Of a stretch of DNA of 64,000 nucleotides, positions 26,987 through 36,903 are shown one piece after another. The position numbers were made by a program, and so were the translations under genes. The stretch is from Flavobacterium saccharophilum (lineage in GTDB: Bacteria > Bacteroidota > Bacteroidia > Flavobacteriales > Flavobacteriaceae). The DNA lies in the NCBI RefSeq assembly GCF_900142735.1, contig NZ_FRBY01000003.1, positions 310,001-374,000 of the forward strand, given 5' to 3'. How positions within the stretch are numbered: the stretch's first letter is position 1; each line of letters starts with the position of its first letter. The notes under the pieces were generated by a model, which ran no database searches, was not told where the DNA came from, and worked only from the letters and a program-made list of their open reading frames with translations.

Positions 26987-28414
26987 ATGGAAGAATGTAT
27001 CTCTGTTTTTGATATGCTTAAAATTGGTGTTGGCCCTTCAAGTTCTCATACTTTGGGACCGTGGCGCGCTGCAGAACGTTTTTTAGAAGAGTTAAAAAAC
27101 GAATCTATTTTAGAACAAGTTACCAGAGTCAAGGTTGATTTATATGGTTCACTTTCGTTGACAGGAAAAGGTCACGCTACTGATTTGGCCGTAATGTTAG
27201 GTTTAAGTGGCCAGGATCCTGAATATATTCCGGTAGACAATATTGCGGGAATTATTAAAACGATCGAAACCAAAAATGAAATCATTTTAGGAAATCAGAT
27301 TACGATTCCGTTTTACTTTCTTCAGGACATTGTTTTCAACAAAGACTTCCTTCCTTTTCATGCTAACGGATTAAAATTCACAGCCTACAAAGCTGATGAT
27401 TCTGAATATGAATCTACTTTTTATTCTATTGGAGGAGGTTTTGTCGTTAAAGAAGAACGTACCAATGCCAAGATCAAAGAAGAGATTAAATGCGCTTTCC
27501 CCTTCCCGATTCAAAATGCTGTTGAGCTTTTAAATTATACCGTTTCAGAGAACAAATCAATCTCAGAAATTGTTTATGAAAACGAAAAATCGATGCGTCC
27601 CGAAGAAGAAATTCATTCGGAATTAATGCGTATCTGGAATACAATGTTAGAGTGTATGTATATTGGATGCCATACAGGAGGAATTCTTCCTGGCGGATTA
27701 CATGTTCGCCGAAGAGCTTTTGACATGCATCAGAATTTAATTGGTCTTGCCAATTATGATAATCCACAATCCTGGTTGGAAGAAATTAGAAAGACCGAAG
27801 TTAAATTCCGCCAGATTTTAAAATGGGTTAGCTGTTTTGCGCTTGCCGTGAATGAAGTAAATGCATCTTTAGGCCGTGTTGTTACTGCTCCAACTAATGG
27901 AAGCGCAGGTGTAATTCCGGCTGTTTTAATGTATTATTTAGTAATTGAAAACCATAATGCCGGCGAAAAAGAAATCAAACAATTTTTGATGGTTGCCGGA
28001 GAAATTGGAAGTATCTTCAAAAAGGGATCGACTATATCTGCAGCAATGGGTGGTTGTCAGGCCGAAATTGGTGTTTCATCCTCAATGGCTGCTGCGGCAC
28101 TTTGCGAATTAATGGGTGGAAGTCCTGCGCAGGTTTTAATGGCTGCCGAAATTGCCATGGAACATCATCTTGGTTTAACCTGTGATCCAATTGGAGGTTT
28201 GGTTCAGATTCCATGTATTGAAAGAAATACAATGGGCGCTATAAAAGCTATAAATGCTGCCGAATTAGCTTTAGAAACCGATTCTAAAAATGCAAAAGTA
28301 CCTTTGGATAAAGTAATTAACACAATGTGGCAAACCGCTAAAGACATGAATTCTAAATACAAGGAAACTTCTGAAGGCGGATTGGCAATTGCGGTTAATA
28401 TGGCCGATTGTTAG
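26987..28414 (+). CDS. sdaA: L-serine ammonia-lyase, single-chain iron-sulfur type
   Basis: 475 residues, normal for the single-chain enzyme that deaminates L-serine to pyruvate and ammonia. The beta domain begins [25 protein letters not shown], including the SSSHTxGP signature. The alpha domain has [14 protein letters not shown], the cysteines in GGCQAEIG and [18 protein letters not shown] that hold the [4Fe-4S] cluster. Cytosolic. Promoter box as described upstream. It is likely monocistronic, followed by an inverted word repeat before panB. Confidence 0.95.
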   Translation: MEECISVFDMLKIGVGPSSSHTLGPWRAAERFLEELKNESILEQVTRVKVDLYGSLSLTGKGHATDLAVMLGLSGQDPEYIPVDNIAGIIKTIETKNEIILGNQITIPFYFLQDIVFNKDFLPFHANGLKFTAYKADDSEYESTFYSIGGGFVVKEERTNAKIKEEIKCAFPFPIQNAVELLNYTVSENKSISEIVYENEKSMRPEEEIHSELMRIWNTMLECMYIGCHTGGILPGGLHVRRRAFDMHQNLIGLANYDNPQSWLEEIRKTEVKFRQILKWVSCFALAVNEVNASLGRVVTAPTNGSAGVIPAVLMYYLVIENHNAGEKEIKQFLMVAGEIGSIFKKGSTISAAMGGCQAEIGVSSSMAAAALCELMGGSPAQVLMAAEIAMEHHLGLTCDPIGGLVQIPCIERNTMGAIKAINAAELALETDSKNAKVPLDKVINTMWQTAKDMNSKYKETSEGGLAIAVNMADC

Positions 28415-28430
28415 AATATAATTACCCTAA

Positions 28431-28576
28431 AGTCGCAAGTCAAATGTCATAAAGTTTTTAAAGTCCTGTACTTACTGATTTTCGTTCATTTACTTTCACC
28501 CTTATGGTGTACTCAAAAAGTGCGCAAAGTCAATATAGACAATGCCTTTTGACTTTTAAACTTTTGACTTGCGACT
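28431..28576. repeat. AGTCGCAAGTCAAA inverted repeat element
   Basis: A 14-bp perfect arm pair (28431-28444 and 28563-28576), with outer TAATTACCC / GGGATATAATTA extending it. The right arm overlaps the proposed panB -33 box. Confidence 0.7.
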
Positions 28577-28601
28577 ATTGGGATATAATTACTTAATTTT
28601 G
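28569..28601 (+). promoter_or_regulatory. candidate panB promoter
   Basis: TTG at 28569-28571 and TAATTTTG at 28594-28601 with a 22-nt spacer; the leader is then about 70 nt long. The -33 box falls inside the inverted-repeat arm. Confidence 0.45.
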
Positions 28602-28677
28602 CAGTCAAAAAATTTTCGTTTTAAAAGTACATTCTGCTTTTAAAACTATTCAAAAAAAACTAAAACTTACTTATATA

Positions 28678-29496
28678 ATGTCAGTTGCTAAAAAAGATTA
28701 TAAAAGAATCACTACCAAATCATTAATCGAAATGAAAAGCAATGGAGAAAAAATCTCTATGCTTACCGCGTATGATTACACAATGGCTAAAATTGTTGAT
28801 ACCGCAGGAGTCGATGTAATTTTAGTGGGAGATTCTGCATCAAATGTTATGGCTGGTCACGAAACAACTTTGCCTATTACTTTAGATCAAATGATATACC
28901 ACGCTTCATCTGTTGTTCGTGCTGTCGAAAGAGCATTGGTTGTAGTCGATTTACCTTTCGGAAGTTACCAGTCTGACCCTAAAGAAGCTTTGCGTTCTGC
29001 GATCAGAATCATGAAAGAAAGTGGCGGACATGCTGTAAAATTAGAAGGCGGAAAAGAAATTAAAGAATCTATCAAAAAAATATTAAACGCAGGAATTCCG
29101 GTAATGGGACATTTGGGTTTAACACCTCAATCTATCTATAAATTCGGGACTTACAGCGTTCGCGCCAAAGAAGATGAAGAGGCTGAAAAATTGATTGAAG
29201 ATGCAAAAATGCTTGAAAAAGTAGGTTGCTTTGCAGTAGTTTTAGAAAAAATACCTGCTGATTTAGCAGAGAAAGTAGCTAAAAGTATTTCGATTCCAGT
29301 TATCGGAATTGGAGCTGGAGGCGGCGTTGACGGACAAGTTTTGGTTATTCATGATATGTTAGGAATGAACAATGAATTCAGCCCAAGATTTTTACGTCGT
29401 TATTTAAACTTATACGAACAAATGACTACAGCAATTGGTCAGTATGCGGCTGATGTTAAGTCAAGTGACTTTCCGAATTCTAGTGAACAGTACTAA
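28678..29496 (+). CDS. panB: 3-methyl-2-oxobutanoate hydroxymethyltransferase
   Basis: 272 residues, standard length. Catalyses the first committed step of pantothenate synthesis, adding a hydroxymethyl group from methylene-THF to 2-oxoisovalerate. The PanB core is clear: [30 protein letters not shown] with the metal-binding Asp in GDS, the Lys in KLEGGKE and [21 protein letters not shown]. Cytosolic. The next genes (four-helix bundle and pseudouridine synthase) are probably not functionally linked; repeats separate them. Confidence 0.97.
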   Translation: MSVAKKDYKRITTKSLIEMKSNGEKISMLTAYDYTMAKIVDTAGVDVILVGDSASNVMAGHETTLPITLDQMIYHASSVVRAVERALVVVDLPFGSYQSDPKEALRSAIRIMKESGGHAVKLEGGKEIKESIKKILNAGIPVMGHLGLTPQSIYKFGTYSVRAKEDEEAEKLIEDAKMLEKVGCFAVVLEKIPADLAEKVAKSISIPVIGIGAGGGVDGQVLVIHDMLGMNNEFSPRFLRRYLNLYEQMTTAIGQYAADVKSSDFPNSSEQY

Positions 29497-29520
29497 ATTA
29501 GATTTTAGACTTCTTAGACA

Positions 29521-29570
29521 TTAGACTTCTTAGATTTTAATTCTATATTCTAAAAATCTAAGAAGTCTAA
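29521..29570. repeat. TTAGACTTCTTAGATTTT inverted repeat upstream of the four-helix gene
   Basis: An 18-bp perfect inverted repeat (29521-29538 and 29553-29570) with a 14-nt loop. Further copies of the word lie at 29500-29520 and 29571-29595. The right arm recurs as a direct repeat after the gene at 29965-29983. Confidence 0.85.
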
Positions 29571-29601
29571 GCCAGTCTGAAAATCTAATAATCTAAAAAA
29601 A

Positions 29602-29952
29602 ATGCATCAGTTTAAAGAACTTTTAATTTGGAAAAAAAGCAGATTGTTTTGTTCTAAAATTTATAATGTAACTTCCACTTTTCCAAGTGAAGAAAAATTT
29701 GGAATTATAAATCAACTACGAAGAGCTTCTGTTTCAATTCCTTCTAATATTGCGGAGGGCTCATCTAGAAATTCTAATAAAGATTTTGCCCGATTTTTAG
29801 AAATTGCTATTGGCTCAGCTTACGAAGTGGAAACACAACTTTTAATTTCTTCTGACTTAGGATTTATTAATGAAGAAAAAACAATTGAATTAACAAACAT
29901 GTTAGAGGAAATTACAAAAATGACGTCAAGATTTAGAGCAACTTTATTGTAA
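29602..29952 (+). CDS. four-helix bundle protein of the S23/IVS (23S rRNA intervening sequence) family
   Basis: 116 residues, the usual family length. Signature segments: ELLIWKKSRLFCSKIYNVT, then GIINQLRRASVSIPSNIAEGSSR (the diagnostic SIPSNIAEG) and EIAIGSAYEVETQLLISSDLGFI. Family members are encoded inside 23S rRNA intervening sequences in some bacteria and as stand-alone genes in Bacteroidota; the fold is shared with the Avd accessory protein of diversity-generating retroelements. No reverse transcriptase is nearby. The gene is bracketed by copies of the same AAAATCTAAGAAGTCTAAG word, and the right-hand copy runs up to the next start codon, so it looks like a small inserted unit. Confidence 0.9.
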   Translation: MHQFKELLIWKKSRLFCSKIYNVTSTFPSEEKFGIINQLRRASVSIPSNIAEGSSRNSNKDFARFLEIAIGSAYEVETQLLISSDLGFINEEKTIELTNMLEEITKMTSRFRATLL

Positions 29953-29964
29953 AATCTTAAATCC

Positions 29965-30012
29965 AAAATCTAAGAAGTCTAAGTAAGTCTAAAAATCTAA
30001 GCCAGTCTAAAA
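29965..30012. repeat. direct repeat of the upstream word after the four-helix gene
   Basis: AAAATCTAAGAAGTCTAAG at 29965-29983 repeats 29553-29571; AAGCCAGTCT with A-rich ends recurs near 30000. The repeat stops exactly at ATG 30013. Confidence 0.8.
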
Positions 30013-30702
30013 ATGAAAATAATTTCAGATAAAAACAACCTCCAAATCCTGCACGAAGACAACCACATTATTGTAGTTAATAAGCGCGTGGGTGATATTG
30101 TGCAAGGTGATAAAACCGGAGACAAACCTTTATCTGATGTTGTTAAAGAGTATATCAAAGACAAATACAACAAACCTGGGGATGTGTTTTTGGGTGTGAT
30201 TCATCGTTTGGATCGTCCTACAACCGGAATTGTTGTTTTTGCCAGAACAAGTAAAGCTTTAACACGAATGAACGAAATGTTCAGTAATCGTGAAACGCAA
30301 AAAACTTATTGGGCGGTTGTCAAGAATAAACCTCAGGAAGCAACTGCCAAACTGGTACATTTTTTAAAAAGAAATGAAAAAAATAATACCTCAAAAGCAC
30401 ATTTAAAAGAAGTTCCGGACAGTAAAATTGCCAGTTTGGATTATACTGTTTTCAAAGAACTTCAAAATTATGTGGCTTTAGAAATTAATCTTCACACCGG
30501 TCGTCATCATCAAATTCGCGCGCAATTAGCGGCTATTGGATCGCCAATAAAAGGGGATTTGAAATATGGTTTTGACCGAAGTAATCCTGACGGAGGTATT
30601 CATCTTCATGCCAGAAAACTTGTTTTTGTACATCCGGTCTCTAAAGAAAATATCACAATTATTGCGCCTACTCCTGATGAAACCATTTGGAATGCGTTGT
30701 GA
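30013..30702 (+). CDS. RluA-family pseudouridine synthase
   Basis: 229 residues. Isomerises uridine to pseudouridine in rRNA or tRNA. The catalytic Asp is in HRLDRPTTGIVVFAR (about residues 61-75), preceded by LHEDNHIIVVNKRVGDIVQGD, and followed by ALEINLHTGRHHQIRAQLA (motif III). There is no S4 domain; short forms like this are common in Bacteroidota. The target base cannot be assigned from sequence. Its start codon abuts repeat DNA, so its native leader may have been replaced by an insertion. Confidence 0.92.
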   Translation: MKIISDKNNLQILHEDNHIIVVNKRVGDIVQGDKTGDKPLSDVVKEYIKDKYNKPGDVFLGVIHRLDRPTTGIVVFARTSKALTRMNEMFSNRETQKTYWAVVKNKPQEATAKLVHFLKRNEKNNTSKAHLKEVPDSKIASLDYTVFKELQNYVALEINLHTGRHHQIRAQLAAIGSPIKGDLKYGFDRSNPDGGIHLHARKLVFVHPVSKENITIIAPTPDETIWNAL

Positions 30703-30745
30703 TTTTATGATTTAATTGTTACTTTTTTAAATTTTATCGATTAAC

Positions 30746-32107
30746 TTGCATAGGCTAAAAAAACAAGTTGATCAAAAAATGGACTATAAAAACGACATCG
30801 GATACAGAAAAGAAACGCTTAAAAAGTTATTATATAACATACAAAAAAGCGAAGATTTAATTGTAAAAGCTTTACACGATGATTTTAAAAAGCCAGAATT
30901 TGAAGCTGTTCTAACAGAAACAAATTATGTCATTTCAGACCTAAAAGACACCATCAAAAACATTTACAAATGGTCCGGTCGTAAACGCGTTTTTCCTTCC
31001 ATTCTCAACTTCCCTTCTACTGATTATATTTATAAAGAACCATACGGAAACGTTTTGGTAATTGCCCCCTGGAATTACCCTTTTCAATTGGCTTTGTGCC
31101 CTCTTATTGCAGCAGTTGCAGCAGGAAACAGAGTTGTTTTAAAACCATCTGAACTCACTCCGAATACTTCTTCAATCATTGCTAAAATTATTGAAAAGAC
31201 TTTCCACGTAAATCATGTTGAAGTACACGAAGGCGGCGTTGAAGTTTCTAATAAATTACTGGCACAGCGTTGGGATTATATTTTCTTTACCGGAAGTGTT
31301 GCTGTTGGTAAAGTGGTTGCCAAAGCAGCGGCCGAAAATCTGACTCCTGTAACGCTTGAGTTAGGTGGAAAAAATCCTTGTATTATTGATGAAACTGCTA
31401 ATTTAAAATTAGCCGCCAAACGAATCGTCTGGGGAAAATTCATCAATGCCGGCCAAACTTGCATTGCACCTGATTATATTCTAATTCAGAAAAACATGAA
31501 AGTTAATTTCATTAGCTTTTTAATGGAAGAAATTATAAAAGCGTACGGTAAAAAACTGGACAAATCTCCCGATTTTGCCCGCATTATTAATACTAAGAAC
31601 TTTCTTCGACTAGACAGTATGATCGAGCGCGAAAAAGTTATTTTTGGAGGAGAAACAGATGCCAATAAGCTATTTATTTCACCAACATTAATCGAAGAAC
31701 CGGCACTTGATAGTCCTGTAATGAAAGAAGAAATTTTTGGCCCAATTTTACCTATTCTTACTTATGAGACTGAAGCTGAAATTCACAACGTGATAAGCAA
31801 ATATGAAAAACCACTTGCCTTTTATATTTTCAGCGAAAATCATTCTTTTGCTAAAAAACTTATAGCAAATTATTCTTTTGGTGGAGGCTGTATAAACGAT
31901 ACCGTCGTTCATTTCTCAAATAAAAGATTACCTTTTGGCGGCGTTGGCCATAGCGGAATTGGCGCTTATCACGGTAAATTAAGTTTTGACATTTTCTCTC
32001 ATCATAAAGCAATTGTTAAAAAAGGAAATTGGCTAGATCTTCCTATGCGATATGCACCTTACAAAGATAAATTAGCCTCTATCAAACGATTACTGGATTG
32101 GATGTAA
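30746..32107 (+). CDS. aldehyde dehydrogenase, ALDH3-like
   Basis: 453 residues from a TTG codon; ATG 30779 is the alternative start but trims the N-terminal helix. Oxidises aldehydes with NAD(P)+. NAD-binding and catalytic parts are intact: VIAPWNYPFQLALCPLIAAVAAGN, FFTGSVAVGK, catalytic Glu in TLELGGKNP and the nucleophilic Cys in NAGQTCIAPDY. The C-terminal PFGGVGHSGIGAYHGKLSFDIFSHHK is typical of class 3 fatty-aldehyde enzymes. Cytosolic or membrane-associated. It follows the pseudouridine synthase by about 40 nt. Confidence 0.9.
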   Translation: MHRLKKQVDQKMDYKNDIGYRKETLKKLLYNIQKSEDLIVKALHDDFKKPEFEAVLTETNYVISDLKDTIKNIYKWSGRKRVFPSILNFPSTDYIYKEPYGNVLVIAPWNYPFQLALCPLIAAVAAGNRVVLKPSELTPNTSSIIAKIIEKTFHVNHVEVHEGGVEVSNKLLAQRWDYIFFTGSVAVGKVVAKAAAENLTPVTLELGGKNPCIIDETANLKLAAKRIVWGKFINAGQTCIAPDYILIQKNMKVNFISFLMEEIIKAYGKKLDKSPDFARIINTKNFLRLDSMIEREKVIFGGETDANKLFISPTLIEEPALDSPVMKEEIFGPILPILTYETEAEIHNVISKYEKPLAFYIFSENHSFAKKLIANYSFGGGCINDTVVHFSNKRLPFGGVGHSGIGAYHGKLSFDIFSHHKAIVKKGNWLDLPMRYAPYKDKLASIKRLLDWM

Positions 32108-32232
32108 ATAAACAAAAATGTGTCCATGTATATTTTGTAGATTATCATATGTAATTGATTAAAAATATTATATTTACGTTTCAGTATTTAACATAAGCGT
32201 AAAAAATATAAAAAAACAATTCTACTATTAAA

Positions 32233-33036
32233 ATGAAATCTACACTTGATCAAATCGAAGACATTAAAAATCACGGCTATTCCTTAGATTTTTCAACTGT
32301 CTTTAACCATGCTTTTGAAAACTATAAAAAAATAGCACTTTACTTCGGGCTTATAATTTTAGTCTTTTCAGTTATCTTTTTTTTCGGCCTTTTTAGTGTG
32401 CTTTTTGCTATATATGGAGTAGAAAGTATGAGTAAAGATTTTTTTGAAAATTTCGATAGTCAGAAACAAAGCTCGGTACAAATGCTTATTTCTTTGCTTG
32501 GTACTTCAGTAATAAGTGGTCTTATCGCTCCTTTTAGCGCCGGTTTTCTTAAAATGGCAGACTGTGCAGACAAGGATGAAGAATTTAATGTTTCAACTAT
32601 TTTTACCTATTATAAAACACATCATTTTTCACAGATATTTACAGTTGGTTTTATCATCGCTATTATTAGCGGTGCAATTTCAACAATTATAGGCGCTTAT
32701 TTCAACGAAATGGGCATCATTGGTATGTCGATCTTGTTAAATTTAATCATATCATTTCTTACCTATTTGGCTATTCCACTGGTAATTTTTGGAAATCTAA
32801 AAGCCTTAGACGCCTTGAAATCATGTTTAATTATCATTAGTAAAAATCCGCTAATAATCCTTGCCCTTGTTATTGTTGGTTTTATAGGCTCTTTCATCGG
32901 TTTCTTTGGATGTTGTATTGCAATAATTTTCACGCTTGCTTTTAATACATCAATGACCTATGCGACTTACTACGGAATTTTTAATATGGAAGAAGAAGAT
33001 CCAATTGACACAATAGGTCAGTCAGATTTAGAATAA
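32233..33036 (+). CDS. multi-pass membrane protein, function unknown
   Basis: 267 residues. After a polar N-terminus (STLDQIEDIKNHGYSLDFSTVFNHAFENYKKIALYFG) there are about five or six hydrophobic segments. Homologs in Flavobacterium are often misannotated as beta-carotene 15,15'-monooxygenase; no His metal site of that enzyme exists here. The first 35 residues resemble a cytoplasmic amphipathic part seen in DUF-type glycerophosphoryl-diester-like membrane proteins. Single gene; function not assignable. Confidence 0.7.
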   Translation: MKSTLDQIEDIKNHGYSLDFSTVFNHAFENYKKIALYFGLIILVFSVIFFFGLFSVLFAIYGVESMSKDFFENFDSQKQSSVQMLISLLGTSVISGLIAPFSAGFLKMADCADKDEEFNVSTIFTYYKTHHFSQIFTVGFIIAIISGAISTIIGAYFNEMGIIGMSILLNLIISFLTYLAIPLVIFGNLKALDALKSCLIIISKNPLIILALVIVGFIGSFIGFFGCCIAIIFTLAFNTSMTYATYYGIFNMEEEDPIDTIGQSDLE

Positions 33037-33125
33037 AACGAAAATTCTAAATAAATTAAGAGCTTAACCAACTCTGTTTAGAAAATTCAAAATGCTATTT
33101 AGTAAACCAACATACCACGAATACT

Positions 33126-36100
33126 ATGGTAGTAAACTATAGTTTTTACACTTCACTGCTTTCAGGAATTACCTATTTTGGTAATACCCTGAAAGCAGTT
33201 ATAACAAATTGGTATGTGTTTGCTCCTGAGATTATTTTCTACAACAATCCGAAACTTATTATTTTAGGTTTATCTCTTTTGGGCTTCTTAAGCATTCTCG
33301 TCTATCAGTTTTTTAGAATTAAGGCTAAAATTGGTAATTTCATAGAGAAAAAAAGAGAAGCCGACACAGCCAACAACGAATATCAATTATATACTTTATT
33401 TTTTGGTATTGCGGTTATTTTAATTGAAATCATAAATGAAATCTTTAAAATAAGACCAAAAAGCTTACTGGTAACCAATGTCAGTATTGGTGTTTTTGTA
33501 CTGATAATCTATGTCCTTACAGATAAAATAAAAGTACTACGTGATAAAATTCAGAGCGTTTTTATTATCTCGTTTTTTATTTATATAAGCTATGTTGTCA
33601 GCAATATTATTTATCTTCCAAATGATGTTGTGCCCATTATTACTTTTTTAATTTCATTTTTCTTTTCATACAACATCTTAAAACCAATAAAAATATATTG
33701 GGCATTCGTTGCGTTCACTTTTACTTTTCTAACCATAACGGTTGTTTTCAATTTAATTCCGCTTAAATCATCTGTTTTACTGATCAATTTCAGCATTGTT
33801 ACTTTTATTATCAATCAGGTAAAATATGCCGTTTTATTAAACAACCGCGACAACTTTAGGTTTACCAATGAAATTGTTCATAAAGGAAACTCTCTGACAA
33901 TTGCCACAAATGACAAAGGTGAATTGCTTTTTTGCAGTGAAACCATCACTTCAATTTTAGGTTATCAGCCAGAAGATGTCAAAGGACTGGAATTCTGGAG
34001 ACTTACGGAAGACCCCGAATTCAATAAAGAGAATTATCAAAAAAACTATATTGACAATAAATTATACATCAGAAAATTAAAAAACAAAAACGGGGAATTT
34101 AAATACATTCAATGGAAGGATAAAAAATTCTCAGAACGCCTAATTATTAGTATTGGTCAGGATGTTACAGAACAAATTATTGTTCAGGACCAATATAAGA
34201 ATCTTATCCAGACCGCGACCGATATTATTTTTGAAATAAGTGCAGATGGTTATTTTACGTTTATCAATGAATTTGGTTTTTCACTTTTAGGCTATGCTGA
34301 AAATGAAGTGATTTTACAGCATTATTCTAATTTTATTCATGAAGATTATATTAGAAATGCTGTTGATTTTTATGAAAATCTGGAAAAAAACGGAAACAAC
34401 TATCCCACTATTGAAATTCCGATTATAAAGAAGGACGGCAGTGAAATATGGATCTCACAAAAAGTAATTGTCCGTAAAAATGATTTAGACGAAATCATAG
34501 GTTTTGCCGGTATCGCCAGAGATATTACGGAGATGAAAAATATTGAAAATGAGAAAAAAAGACGTTTAGAAAAAATTGAAGCCTATAATAATTCGACTAA
34601 AAAATTATCGACAACAGATTTTCGTGAATATAACAATCTGCAAACCGTAATTGATTCCATAATTAAAGAAGCTGCAACCATTTCAAAAGCAAACAGAGTG
34701 AGTTTCTGGAAATTTACGGGAGATGTAATTATTTGCAGAAATTTATTCAGTAGTGATGATCAAAATTTAAGTGATAAAAACATTCTGGACAAAGAGTCGT
34801 ATCCTATTTATTTTGAAACCCTAAAAAACAAAGCCATAATAAATGCGCCTGATGTTTTTGATAAATTAGAAACCTCAGAATTTCAAGAAATTTATTTTAA
34901 TAAAAATAAAATAAAATCGATGCTTGATGTCCCTATCTTTTCAAATGGACAACTGGCCGGTGTAGTCTGTTTTGAAAGTACGGGAGAAAAAAGAGATTGG
35001 GACAATGAAGACATCAACTACGCCAGAACTATTTCTGATGTAATTTCACTGGCTATTTCATCTCAAATGCGACTCAAAGCGGAGAAAAAATTAGAACTTA
35101 AAAGTGATTTATTATCTGCATTGGCTTTATGTACCGAAAAGTTTCTGCTGAGTAAAAGTCTGCAAAAAATGTTTCAGGAAACATTTGATATTATTGGAAA
35201 AGCTTCAAAAGTAGATCATATTTTTTACCATGATAAAAACTTTGAAACCAATACTATAAGTCAGCAGTATAAATGGTCCCGAGATGGAATTGAACACCAG
35301 ATAACTGAATTACAAGATTTTACTGAAGACAATTTAAAAGAAATTATTCTTCATTCTCATAATAGAAAAGTCTTAAATACACGAACCCGTGATTTGGAAG
35401 ACACTTTTTTTAAGCAATTGCTAATTGCCAATAATATTAAATCCATATTAATATTACCGCTGTTTACCAACAACATTTTTTCAGGTTTTATTGGTTTTGA
35501 TGATTGTACCAAAGAGAGAAAATGGACTGATGATGAAATTTACATTTTTCAAACATTAGCCAATAACATTTCTTCTGCCTTAGACCGAAACAGAAATATC
35601 GCCAGAATAAAAGAAAGTGAAGATGCAATTAAAGCCAAAGAACTTGCGGAGGCTGCAAATAAATCGAAATCAGACTTTCTGGCCAATATGTCGCATGAAA
35701 TCAGAACACCTTTAAACGGTATTATAGGTTTTACCCATTTATTGATGAAGACCAATCTTGAAGAAATTCAGGAAAAATACATGACAACCATCAATCAGTC
35801 TGCACATTCACTGCTGGAAATCATCAATGACATTCTTGATTTTTCTAAAATTGAAGCCGGAAAACTGGAACTTTTTATTGATTTATATGATGTTGAGAAA
35901 ATATTGGGGCAAATATTTGATTTAATTATTTACGAATCCAATCAAAAAAATCTTGAACTCGAATTAAACCTCGATCCTGAAGTACCAAAATATATCTGGA
36001 CAGATATTGTTCGTCTTAAACAAATTTTGATCAATCTTTTATCCAATGCGATCAAGTTTACAAACGAAGGATCAATAAAACTAAACGTAACTGTTTTGGA

Positions 36101-36809
36101 TAAAAAAGCAGATGATAACTACATCATTCGTTTTTCTGTTATTGACACCGGAATTGGAATCTTAGAAAAAAATCAGAAAAAAATATTCAAAGCCTTCTCT
36201 CAGGAAGATAGCTCAACAACAAGAAAGTTTGGAGGAACGGGCTTAGGATTAACGATTTCAAATCAATTATTAGCTTTAATGGAAAGTCGTTTACAGCTTA
36301 AGAGCAGAATAAATGAAGGCAGTAATTTTTACTTTGATCTGAATTTAAAAACCAGTCATGAAAGCATCAATGAAAAATTCAAAGAAATTTCGAAGCAAAA
36401 TAATCCAGAATATACCCTAAGCTATAGTTCTAATCGAAAAAAGGTGAGCATTTTAATCGTAGAAGACAATAAAGTAAATATGCTTCTTTTGAAAACGATT
36501 GTAAAAAATCTTAATCTGAATGCCATTATTTTTGAATGTGAAAACGGATACGAAGCCGTTAAACAAATTGAAAGCATCAATCCTGATCTTGTTTTTATGG
36601 ATATTCAGATGCCAATTATGAACGGTTATGAAGCTACAAAAGCGATCAGAGTTACTGAAATAGGTCAGCGTATACCTATAATTGCCGTAACCGCCGGTGC
36701 TGAAAAAGAAGAACGAAACAAATGTTTGGCAGCCGGAATGAATGATTATATCTCAAAACCTATTATAAGAGGTACTGTTGAAGAAGCCATACGAAAGTGG
36801 CTAAAATAA
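33126..36809 (+). CDS. membrane-bound hybrid sensor histidine kinase (7TM-PAS-PAS-GAF-GAF-HK-REC)
   Basis: 1227 residues. Residues 1-235 hold about eight hydrophobic segments. Two PAS domains follow (about 255-350 and 360-470: IATNDKGELLFCSETITSILGY; ADGYFTFINEFGFSLLGY), then two GAF domains (about 495-650 and 670-815). HisKA has the phospho-acceptor H857 in MSHEIRTPLNG; the ATPase has NLLSNAIKFTNEG, DTGIGI and GGTGLGL; the C-terminal receiver has D1159 in MDIQMPIMNGYEA. A phosphorelay protein or partner must lie elsewhere, as no response regulator gene is adjacent. The signal is unknown. Confidence 0.92.
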   Translation: MVVNYSFYTSLLSGITYFGNTLKAVITNWYVFAPEIIFYNNPKLIILGLSLLGFLSILVYQFFRIKAKIGNFIEKKREADTANNEYQLYTLFFGIAVILIEIINEIFKIRPKSLLVTNVSIGVFVLIIYVLTDKIKVLRDKIQSVFIISFFIYISYVVSNIIYLPNDVVPIITFLISFFFSYNILKPIKIYWAFVAFTFTFLTITVVFNLIPLKSSVLLINFSIVTFIINQVKYAVLLNNRDNFRFTNEIVHKGNSLTIATNDKGELLFCSETITSILGYQPEDVKGLEFWRLTEDPEFNKENYQKNYIDNKLYIRKLKNKNGEFKYIQWKDKKFSERLIISIGQDVTEQIIVQDQYKNLIQTATDIIFEISADGYFTFINEFGFSLLGYAENEVILQHYSNFIHEDYIRNAVDFYENLEKNGNNYPTIEIPIIKKDGSEIWISQKVIVRKNDLDEIIGFAGIARDITEMKNIENEKKRRLEKIEAYNNSTKKLSTTDFREYNNLQTVIDSIIKEAATISKANRVSFWKFTGDVIICRNLFSSDDQNLSDKNILDKESYPIYFETLKNKAIINAPDVFDKLETSEFQEIYFNKNKIKSMLDVPIFSNGQLAGVVCFESTGEKRDWDNEDINYARTISDVISLAISSQMRLKAEKKLELKSDLLSALALCTEKFLLSKSLQKMFQETFDIIGKASKVDHIFYHDKNFETNTISQQYKWSRDGIEHQITELQDFTEDNLKEIILHSHNRKVLNTRTRDLEDTFFKQLLIANNIKSILILPLFTNNIFSGFIGFDDCTKERKWTDDEIYIFQTLANNISSALDRNRNIARIKESEDAIKAKELAEAANKSKSDFLANMSHEIRTPLNGIIGFTHLLMKTNLEEIQEKYMTTINQSAHSLLEIINDILDFSKIEAGKLELFIDLYDVEKILGQIFDLIIYESNQKNLELELNLDPEVPKYIWTDIVRLKQILINLLSNAIKFTNEGSIKLNVTVLDKKADDNYIIRFSVIDTGIGILEKNQKKIFKAFSQEDSSTTRKFGGTGLGLTISNQLLALMESRLQLKSRINEGSNFYFDLNLKTSHESINEKFKEISKQNNPEYTLSYSSNRKKVSILIVEDNKVNMLLLKTIVKNLNLNAIIFECENGYEAVKQIESINPDLVFMDIQMPIMNGYEATKAIRVTEIGQRIPIIAVTAGAEKEERNKCLAAGMNDYISKPIIRGTVEEAIRKWLK

Positions 36810-36903
36810 TTTTAAACTAAATTGTTTCTCTTAATGCGTAATTCCCAAAAAATACATAAATTCGTGTGAAAGAAAACCTAAAAAAGTTTAAAACCAATAT
36901 ATT

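Noticed and set aside
29497..30012. Diversity-generating retroelement
   Set aside because: The four-helix protein shares the Avd fold, but there is no reverse transcriptase, template repeat or variable repeat nearby.
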